Made by a program: the position numbers and the translations under genes. The notes below the pieces were generated by a model, which saw only the letters and a list, made by a program, of their open reading frames with translations, made no database searches and was not told the origin of the DNA. A DNA stretch of 11,039 bases, from contig DYHU01000113.1 in the NCBI GenBank assembly GCA_020724025.1, positions 1-11,039 of the forward strand. Reading direction: 5' to 3'. Positions 5,177-11,039 of this stretch are shown here, piece after piece. Each line of letters starts with the position of its first letter. Positions within the stretch are counted from its first letter, which is position 1. This DNA comes from Syntrophorhabdus sp. (GTDB lineage: Bacteria > Desulfobacterota > BSN033 > UBA1163).

Positions 5177-8100
5177 ATGAAAACCTTCTTCTTAAAATAT
5201 CTTAAATACGCTCTCATTGCCGTGGCCGTCTTTCTGGTTATCGTCCTCGCCTTCGGACTGGCGCTCCTCTTCGATTGGCCCTGGTGGATGGGGTTCTTCA
5301 TTCTTTTGATCCTCATCGGATTGGGAATCGGTTTCCTCTTCCTCCGGAAGATATGGCTCAGGCGTAGGGAGGAGAAATTCGTTCAACAGGTGATTGAACA
5401 GGACGAGTCCAATCTCAAAACCCTCTCCGGAAAAGAGAAGGATGACCTCAAGGAGCTTCAGAATCGCTGGAAAGAGGCGGTCGATGCCCTGAGGCGTTCC
5501 CACCTGAGAAAGTACGGAAACCCCCTCTATGTGCTCCCCTGGTATATGGTCATCGGTGAGAGCGGCTCGGGCAAAACCACCGCGATCACGAGCGCCCGTC
5601 TCTCCTCTCCCTTTGCAGAGATGAGCCGGACCTCGGGCATCTCAGGAACAAAAAATTGCGACTGGTGGTTCTTTGAGCAGGCCATCCTCCTCGATACGGC
5701 TGGAAGGTATGCGATCCCCATCGATGAAGGCAGGGACAAGGAAGAATGGCAGAGGTTTTTAGCCCTCCTCATTAAATATAGAAGGAAAGAACCGATTCAC
5801 GGTCTCATTGTCACGGTCGCCGCCGACAAATTAATCGAAGGACAAACCGAGGCTTTGGAAGAGGATGGGAAAAATATTCGTCGCCGGATCGATGAGTTGA
5901 TGCGGGTTCTGGGAACCAAGTTCCCTGTCTATGTCCTGGTGACCAAGTGCGACCTGGTCCAGGGGATGACCCAGTTCTGTGACCAACTTCCGGAAAAGAA
6001 CCTCGATCAACCCATGGGATTCATCAATCAAGATCTCATCACCGATGTGGCCGCCTTTCAGGAACGGGCCTTCCAGGCCATAGGCGAACGCTTGAGGAAT
6101 CTCCGGATTCTTATGATCCATCAACCCGGGGCAAAAGGCGTGGAGCCCGGGCTTCTCCTCTTTCCTGAGGAGTTTGAAAATCTGAAGAGAGGTCTTCAAG
6201 CTTTTATGAGTGGAGCGTTTAAAGAGAACCCCTATCAGGAGACGCCCATCCTGAGAGGCCTTTTCTTCAGCAGTGGCCGTCAGGAAGGAAGCCCCTACTC
6301 CCATTTTCTAAAGGCGCTGGGCCTGATCGGAGAGAAGGAGGTGTTGCCCGGAACGAGCAAGGGCCTCTTTCTCCACGATCTCTTTGCCAGAATCTTCCCC
6401 AAAGACAGGGGGCTTTTCGCACCGACCAAGCGGGCCCTTCAGTGGCGGTTGCTGACGAGAAATCTCGGCCTGACCGCCTGGATCGTTTTGGTGGTTGCCC
6501 TCTGCGGACTGCTCAGTTTCTCATTCGTCAAAAATCTGAAGGTGATTAAAGATGCCAGAGACGAGTTCTCCAAACCCATGGCCTTAAAAGGCGATGTCCT
6601 CACGGATCTCCTCACCATGGATCGCTTCTGCCAGTCGATTCTGAAAGTGGAGGAACAGAACCGGGGTTGGTGGATTCCCAGGTTCGGATTGACCGAAAGC
6701 AAGAAGGTGGAGATGGGGCTGAAGAGCAAATATTGCAAACAGTTCCAGACCGTCTTCTTGGCCTCCTTTGATAAACAGATGGCAGGGACCCTGGCCACCC
6801 TGACGATCACCACGCCGGACGAGACGATCGCCCAGTATGTGACCCATCTGGTCAGACGGATCAATCTCCTCAAGGGTAGGCTCGAAGGGCAACCTTTCCC
6901 CATCCTTCAGGCAAAACCCCAGCCTTCCTATGAGCCCATTCCGATCACAGCAGATTTGAAGACGATCTCCGAGATGAAAAAGAAATTCGGTCAGCTCTAC
7001 CTCTACTATCTCGTCTGGCGCTCCGACACCGGCGAGATCAATAAAGAGATGTCCATCCTTCAGGCCTGGCTAAAAGACCTCCTCGGCGCCAAGAGAACAA
7101 ACCTTCGCTGGCTCACCCTCTGGGCCGATCGACAGGGAACGATTCCATCCATTACGCTCCGGGACTTCTGGGGAGGAAGTCTCTCATTGGCCGAGGAAAA
7201 AAATGTTTCACCCTCTTTCACCCGGAAGGGAAAAGAGGCGATCGACTCCTTCATCAAGGAGATCGAGTCAGCTCTTGCCGAACCCCTCCTCCTGGCCAAT
7301 CAGAAGACCGATTTTGAAAAATGGTATCCCAATGTCTGTTTCGATGGCTGGCAGAATTTTGTGGCCTTCTTTCCGAGAGGAGCGGAGCGGTTAAAGGGAA
7401 TCAAAGAATGGCAACCCGTGGCTTCAAAAATGGCAACGGACCAGGGCCCCTACTTCGCATTCTTAAACAGAATCGCCACAGAACTTGAACCCCTCCTCCA
7501 GGTGGAAAAGCTCCCCTTCTGGCTCCAGCAGGTCTATCATCTTCAGGTGGTGAAAGTCCTCAGTAAGACCCAGAAAGAAGGGGGCCTGCTTGATAAGGCC
7601 GCAGAGGAGGCAAGAAAATGGATCGCTCAACTGGAGAAGACCCTTGGAAAGGAAGTGGGACAGGCAGAGGCACAATCCCAGGCCGCCAAGGCCTACCAGG
7701 AATATCTCAATGGTCTGGCCGCCATTGTCCAGACCACAGCCTCCCGGCCACAGGCCTTTCAGATGGCCTCCCAGGTCTATGGTGAGGACCCGGCCATCAG
7801 TAAATCGCCTCTGATGGCCTGCGCCTCTTCGCTCAATCGATTAAAAGGCCTGATGATGAAGGGGAGGCCCACGGAGGAGATCTCCTGGAAACTGGTGAGC
7901 GGGCCTCTCGACTTCCTCTGGTTCTTTGTCCGAAGAGAGACTGCCGGTTATCTTCAGGCCCAGTGGGAAGAGAAAGTCCTGGCCGAGGTCCAGGGAATGA
8001 CAGGTCAGCAGGCGGTCCAGCTCCTCTTGGGGCCGGATGGTCATGTCTGGAAATTTATGAAGGGCCCTGCCGCTCCTTTCGTATCCAGAACTCCGAAAGG

Positions 8101-8644
8101 TTACTCTGCAAAAGAAGCCCTTGGAGGGACCATTCCATTTGAGGCCTCTTTTCTCACCTTCCTGACCAAAGGGGCGCCTGCTCCAACCCTTGCCAAACAG
8201 AACTATACGGTGGTGGTGAAAGGACTGCCCACGGCATCCAATCCGGAGGCCAGGGTAAAACCTCACAGCACGAAACTGGAGCTCCAGTGCGCGAGCAGCG
8301 CCCAGAGCCTCGTCAATTACAATTATCCGGTCAGCAAGACCTTTCAATGGTCTATGGAGACCTGCGGCGATGTTCTCTTCCAGATCGAGGTGGGAAACCT
8401 CGTCCTGACAAAGAAATTTACCGGCAACCAGGCATTTCCCGACTTCCTCCAGGAATTCAAAGAGGGACAGAGAACCTTCTTACCTGGTGAGTTTCTCAAT
8501 GAGAAGGCCGCACTCGAAGGCATGGGAATAAAACAGATCAAGGTCAATTACCAGTTCGGCGGAGATTTTCAGGTGCTTGTCGGACAGATCAAACCCATTC
8601 CAGGACAGGCGCCCGGAAATATCGTGAAAGCCTGGGAGGAATGA
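5177..8644 (+). CDS. tssM: TssM (IcmF family), T6SS inner-membrane scaffold with NTPase motif
   Basis: TssM is the large inner-membrane protein that spans the periplasm and links TssL to TssJ. The 1155-residue product has the full family layout and length. Two N-terminal transmembrane helices (about 12-32 and 37-56) precede a cytoplasmic P-loop domain with an intact Walker A, GESGSGKT (127-134, Lys133), a DTAGR switch-like motif (173-177) and a TKCD base-recognition-like motif (256-259). A third transmembrane helix (about 431-450, LTAWIVLVVALCGLLSFSF) leads into the long periplasmic region, including the IcmF-related helical domain and the C-terminal beta-rich part (about 990-1150) that binds TssJ in studied systems. 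Because Walker A is intact, NTP binding is plausible here; it is degenerate in some TssM proteins. Translation is probably coupled on both sides: its ATG follows the tssL stop directly, and its TGA overlaps the tagF start. Confidence 0.98.
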   Translation: MKTFFLKYLKYALIAVAVFLVIVLAFGLALLFDWPWWMGFFILLILIGLGIGFLFLRKIWLRRREEKFVQQVIEQDESNLKTLSGKEKDDLKELQNRWKEAVDALRRSHLRKYGNPLYVLPWYMVIGESGSGKTTAITSARLSSPFAEMSRTSGISGTKNCDWWFFEQAILLDTAGRYAIPIDEGRDKEEWQRFLALLIKYRRKEPIHGLIVTVAADKLIEGQTEALEEDGKNIRRRIDELMRVLGTKFPVYVLVTKCDLVQGMTQFCDQLPEKNLDQPMGFINQDLITDVAAFQERAFQAIGERLRNLRILMIHQPGAKGVEPGLLLFPEEFENLKRGLQAFMSGAFKENPYQETPILRGLFFSSGRQEGSPYSHFLKALGLIGEKEVLPGTSKGLFLHDLFARIFPKDRGLFAPTKRALQWRLLTRNLGLTAWIVLVVALCGLLSFSFVKNLKVIKDARDEFSKPMALKGDVLTDLLTMDRFCQSILKVEEQNRGWWIPRFGLTESKKVEMGLKSKYCKQFQTVFLASFDKQMAGTLATLTITTPDETIAQYVTHLVRRINLLKGRLEGQPFPILQAKPQPSYEPIPITADLKTISEMKKKFGQLYLYYLVWRSDTGEINKEMSILQAWLKDLLGAKRTNLRWLTLWADRQGTIPSITLRDFWGGSLSLAEEKNVSPSFTRKGKEAIDSFIKEIESALAEPLLLANQKTDFEKWYPNVCFDGWQNFVAFFPRGAERLKGIKEWQPVASKMATDQGPYFAFLNRIATELEPLLQVEKLPFWLQQVYHLQVVKVLSKTQKEGGLLDKAAEEARKWIAQLEKTLGKEVGQAEAQSQAAKAYQEYLNGLAAIVQTTASRPQAFQMASQVYGEDPAISKSPLMACASSLNRLKGLMMKGRPTEEISWKLVSGPLDFLWFFVRRETAGYLQAQWEEKVLAEVQGMTGQQAVQLLLGPDGHVWKFMKGPAAPFVSRTPKGYSAKEALGGTIPFEASFLTFLTKGAPAPTLAKQNYTVVVKGLPTASNPEARVKPHSTKLELQCASSAQSLVNYNYPVSKTFQWSMETCGDVLFQIEVGNLVLTKKFTGNQAFPDFLQEFKEGQRTFLPGEFLNEKAALEGMGIKQIKVNYQFGGDFQVLVGQIKPIPGQAPGNIVKAWEE

Positions 8645-9447
8645 TGGCAAACTTCTCCTGGCAGTGGTCTGCTTTCGGAAAACATCCGGTCGCTACGGAC
8701 TTTTTCAGGCTGGGTAAAGAGGCTCCCCTGCTAAAAGGTTTTTCCGATTGGGTGGAAAAGGGTTATCAGGCCCTGATCTCCAGAAAAAATACCCATACCC
8801 CTTCGGGTCATTCTGCCTGGCGATTCTGGGCAAGGGGTTCACAAAAAGAGCATATCGCCTGTGGAGTGATCAGGGATAGCAGTGATAGCGTGGGCCGGCC
8901 CTATCCACTTCTCATCATGGGAACCGGCCCTCTTTCAGGCTGGGAGGACCATTGGGATCTTCTCCCCTTTGCCTGCGATAGGTCCTGGGGTCAGATTGAA
9001 TATCTCTCCGCTCTGGTGGCCAATGATTTTAAAAAATTGGAAGCGGAGGTTCGTCACATCCGATCCCCCTCTTCAGAATGGTCGGATTGGAGTCTGAAAA
9101 GGAAAGAGGTAGAAAGTCAATGGCTCCATCCCCATACGGACCCATCTTCGTCGAGCTTGAAGGAGATGGAGGAGCGGGCCTCGACAGCGCCCGGGAGCAC
9201 TGAGTTCATTGTCTCTTTAGACCCAAATCCGATGAACGACCAATTTGCCCAGGTCAGTTTCTGGCATTATCTCTTTAAGAACCAGGGGCGAGTCGCCCCG
9301 AATGCCATCTTCATGGGAGGGAGTTTGGAAAAGGCTTGTCTGGCGATGTTCAGAAGGCCTCTCGTTCCGGCAGACTTTGTCCAGCTCTGGTCTGTCTCTT
9401 CGGCCACCCCCTCACCCTTCCCCTCTCCTCTCGGGGGAGAGGGATAG
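8641..9447 (+). CDS. tagF: TagF, T6SS post-translational repressor (repeat-derived C-terminal tail)
   Basis: TagF proteins are cytoplasmic negative regulators that hold the T6SS inactive, acting next to the PpkA/PppA/Fha threonine-phosphorylation pathway and, in Pseudomonas, through Fha. The 268-residue product shows the family signatures: SAFGKHPVATDFFRLG (10-25) near the start, GVIRDSSDSVGRPYPLLIMG (75-94) and the closing PNAIFMGGSLEKACLAM to FVQLW segment (220-250). There is no fused PppA phosphatase. The first ATG (8641) overlaps the tssM stop as ATGA; the second ATG (8644) is better placed, with GGAG (8635-8638) 5 nt upstream, so the protein may start at residue 2. The last 14 residues (255-268, ATPSPFPSPLGGEG) and the stop codon are encoded by a GC-rich palindromic repeat and look like a replaced or extended tail. 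Confidence 0.92.
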   Translation: MMANFSWQWSAFGKHPVATDFFRLGKEAPLLKGFSDWVEKGYQALISRKNTHTPSGHSAWRFWARGSQKEHIACGVIRDSSDSVGRPYPLLIMGTGPLSGWEDHWDLLPFACDRSWGQIEYLSALVANDFKKLEAEVRHIRSPSSEWSDWSLKRKEVESQWLHPHTDPSSSSLKEMEERASTAPGSTEFIVSLDPNPMNDQFAQVSFWHYLFKNQGRVAPNAIFMGGSLEKACLAMFRRPLVPADFVQLWSVSSATPSPFPSPLGGEG

Positions 9448-9457
9448 AGAGAGGGGG
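9406..9457. repeat. Nested C-rich/G-rich palindrome containing the tagF stop codon
   Basis: The outer arms CCCCCTC (9407-9413) and GAGGGGG (9451-9457) enclose inner arms CCCTCTCC (9421-9428) and GGAGAGGG (9436-9443). This composition matches the 'CCCTCACCC...CTCTCC...GGAGAGGG' palindromes that occur in many copies in diverse bacterial genomes, whose translations read PSP-L-GGEG. The 5' half is translated as the end of TagF and the TAG at 9445-9447 lies between the arms. There is no T-run after it, so it is not a typical intrinsic terminator. Confidence 0.7.
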
Positions 9458-9465
9458 AACGATAG

Positions 9466-9485
9466 GTGGGACATTCCTGTCCCGC
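9466..9485. repeat. Hairpin in the tagF-tssA spacer (GGGACA/TGTCCC)
   Basis: GGGACA (9468-9473) and TGTCCC (9478-9483) are exact inverted copies around TTCC. A G-U and a G-C pair extend the stem to 9466-9485. It is the second of three successive foldable elements between tagF and tssA. Function unknown; not followed by a T-run. Confidence 0.5.
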
Positions 9486-9506
9486 ATGTCTGCGGTAGGT
9501 AAGTCA

Positions 9507-9530
9507 AGACGGGGTTAGAAAACCCCGTCT
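9507..9530. repeat. Perfect 10-bp-stem hairpin upstream of tssA
   Basis: AGACGGGGTT (9507-9516) and AACCCCGTCT (9521-9530) are perfect inverted copies around the 4-nt loop AGAA. It ends 22 nt before the tssA ATG. No T-run follows, so it is not a classical terminator. It may stabilise or attenuate the transcript between tagF and tssA, or it may be a dispersed palindrome; its CCCCGT and TTAGAAA words recall the tssJ-tssK spacer. Confidence 0.6.
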
Positions 9531-9552
9531 ATCGATGTAGAAATGGATCGCT

Positions 9553-11039
9553 ATGGAACTCGAATCCTTAGGCAAGGAACCCATCAGCCAGGAACAACCG
9601 ACCGGCACGGATGTCCGGTTCGAGCCTCTCTTCGAAGAGCTTCAGGCCGAGGTCGGTAAGCTTTCCTCTCTTGCAGGCCCTGCCAGTGTGGATTGGGGAA
9701 AGATTACCAAACTCTCCTCTGAAATTCTTGCAGAGAAATCGAAAGATCTCCTGGTCGCAAGTTACTTAGCCGTGGCCCTGATCTACAACCGCCAGATCGA
9801 AGGGTTTGCGATCGGCCTGAAGGTCTATCAGGACCTTTTGGAAACATTCTGGGATCGTCTTTATCCCGCAAAGATCAAGGGCCGTGCGGGCGCCATTGAA
9901 TGGTGGGTCGAGAAGACCGAGGGGGCTCTGAAACAGGTGAGGCAGCGCTCTCTTCCTCCGGATCAAATCAAATCTCTTAAGGAGAGGGTGGAGAAGATCG
10001 AACAGTTTCTGAGCCAGAACCTCGAAGAGCCTCCCTCTTTCAGTTCAATTCAGGATCAATTGGAAACTCTATCCCCGTCTCCGCCTGAGAAGCCAAAGGG
10101 AGAAACGTCCCCTCAGGCAGAGAAAGCGCCCCACGGGGAGCCCGCAGTCTCGGAAGCCATCGCCACTTCGCAAGATGCCCAGAAGGCTCTGAACTATGGG
10201 CTCCAGAAAATCCGTGAGGCCATAGCCTTTCTCTGGCAGGAAAACCTCTCCAATCCGCAATCCTACCGGTGGTCCAGAATCATCTTATGGTCGAATGTAG
10301 AAGCGCTCCCGCCCGCAAACAATGGCCAGACCCGAATTCCCCCGCCCCCTGCCCAGGCCAAAAATATCTTCTCCGAATCAAGAAATAAGGGGGATCACGA
10401 AGGTCTCATCAGGTCAGCGGAGGGAAGGCTTCCTCAATTCATTTTCTGGATCGATCTGAATCGCCTCGTTTCAGAAGGTCTGGCCAATTTAGGAGAGAAT
10501 TACCAGAGAGCAAAAGAGGCGGTTAACCAGGAGACAGCCTTCCTCCTTCACCGCCTTCCGGGCCTGGAGCATCTCTCTTTCTCTGACGGAACTCCCTTTG
10601 CAGATCCTGAAACCAAACAATGGTTAAAAGAGATCGCCTTAAAGGGGGGAGGAGCCGAAGAATCTACTTCGATGCCTACCTCGATCATGACCCCACAGGA
10701 CAAACATCCCATCGAAAAGGAGGTGGAGCAGGCTCAGGCGCTCATCAAGAAAGGAAAGCTCCTCGAGGCCATTGAGGGGCTCCAGCAGAAATTCCAACAC
10801 AGTCCATCCCAGAGGGAGAAACTGCTCTGGCGTCTGGCATTGTCCCAGCTCCTGGTCAAGAACAAACAGGTGAAGGTGGCCCTGCCCCATCTCGACCAGA
10901 TCTTAAAAGACATTGACTTTTACAGGTTGGAGGAATATGATCCTGATTTAGCCTTAAAAAGTCTTAAGGCGGTCTGGACCGGACTCTCCTCCCAATCGGA
11001 TCAGCCGTCAAAGGAAAGGGCATTGGAAGTGTTACAGCG
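9553..11039 (+). CDS. tssA: TssA, T6SS assembly coordinator (ImpA N-terminal domain; 3' end beyond the window)
   Basis: TssA recruits and primes the baseplate and sheath/tube and can cap the growing sheath. The reading frame is open for 495 codons and leaves the window without a stop. Residues about 22-130 are the ImpA_N domain (RFEPLFEELQAEV, then YLAVALIYNRQIEGFAIGLKVYQDLLETFWDRLYP at 71-105 and IEWW at 115-118). A Pro/Glu/Lys-rich linker follows (about 172-200). The second half has the markers of the VasJ-like TssA class: NPQSYRWSRIILW (234-246), PQFIFWIDLNRLVSEGLANLG (294-314), LLHRLPGLEHLSFSDGTPFAD (331-351) and a helical C-terminal region, probably near its natural end. The ATG at 9553 was chosen because ImpA_N homology lies in this frame; the nearby ATG at 9543 is in another frame and gives unrelated sequence. 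The ribosome site is weak. The 105-bp structured spacer separates it from tagF. Confidence 0.94.
   Translation, partial: MELESLGKEPISQEQPTGTDVRFEPLFEELQAEVGKLSSLAGPASVDWGKITKLSSEILAEKSKDLLVASYLAVALIYNRQIEGFAIGLKVYQDLLETFWDRLYPAKIKGRAGAIEWWVEKTEGALKQVRQRSLPPDQIKSLKERVEKIEQFLSQNLEEPPSFSSIQDQLETLSPSPPEKPKGETSPQAEKAPHGEPAVSEAIATSQDAQKALNYGLQKIREAIAFLWQENLSNPQSYRWSRIILWSNVEALPPANNGQTRIPPPPAQAKNIFSESRNKGDHEGLIRSAEGRLPQFIFWIDLNRLVSEGLANLGENYQRAKEAVNQETAFLLHRLPGLEHLSFSDGTPFADPETKQWLKEIALKGGGAEESTSMPTSIMTPQDKHPIEKEVEQAQALIKKGKLLEAIEGLQQKFQHSPSQREKLLWRLALSQLLVKNKQVKVALPHLDQILKDIDFYRLEEYDPDLALKSLKAVWTGLSSQSDQPSKERALEVLQ

Noticed and set aside
7841..8347. 168-codon minus-strand reading frame inside tssM
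   Set aside because: Antisense shadow of a full-length TssM; no family signature.
9507..9530. Intrinsic terminator between tagF and tssA
   Set aside because: The stem is perfect but no T-run follows on either strand, so the features of a rho-independent terminator are missing.

Overview
The window reads as part of a Gram-negative, double-membrane bacterium's chromosome. It carries one divergent metabolic gene on the left and the first part of a type VI secretion system (T6SS) cluster that runs off the right edge. A TssJ outer-membrane lipoprotein and a TssM/TssL inner-membrane complex require a diderm envelope. The moderate base composition, the sequence style of the Tss proteins and the repeat-rich intergenic DNA suggest a Desulfobacterota ('deltaproteobacterial') genome, possibly an uncultured one. 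That placement is an inference, not something the sequence proves.

Layout. Positions 76-825 on the minus strand encode LarB, the NaAD carboxylase/hydrolase that starts nickel-pincer cofactor synthesis. A 331-bp intergenic region (826-1156) follows. It is AT-rich towards its right end and holds a sigma70-type promoter candidate for each direction and a perfect palindrome. From 1157 everything is on the plus strand: a small protein with three copies of an L-[EQ]-E-T-[LV]-[VI]-[IL] motif (1157-1525); a 246-aa protein whose C-terminal half resembles the C-terminal domain of TagH/Fha-type proteins but which lacks an FHA domain (1518-2258); then tssJ (2263-2787), tssK (2903-4291), tssL (4499-5176), tssM (5177-8644), tagF (8641-9447) and tssA (9553 to the window end, incomplete).

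How the genes fit together. TssJ, TssL and TssM form the envelope-spanning membrane complex, TssK links it to the baseplate, and TssA primes and coordinates assembly of baseplate and sheath/tube. TagF is a post-translational brake that in characterised systems works beside the threonine-phosphorylation pathway (PpkA kinase, PppA phosphatase, FHA protein). The two leading genes look like a rearranged version of that pathway: an FHA-less TagH-like domain and, overlapping it by 8 nt, a short protein with three evenly repeated candidate phospho-Thr/FHA docking peptides, each with a hydrophobic I/L at +3 from the Thr. This is the least ordinary part of the window. The sheath, tube, spike and ATPase genes (tssB, tssC, hcp, vgrG, tssE/F/G, clpV) and any kinase or FHA protein are not in the window.

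Three of the junctions inside the tss cluster (tssJ-tssK, tssK-tssL, tagF-tssA) are filled with different inverted-repeat-rich intergenic sequences. One of them has supplied the stop codon and the last dozen or so residues of TagF. The other junctions overlap or lie within a few bases, as expected of a tightly coupled operon.
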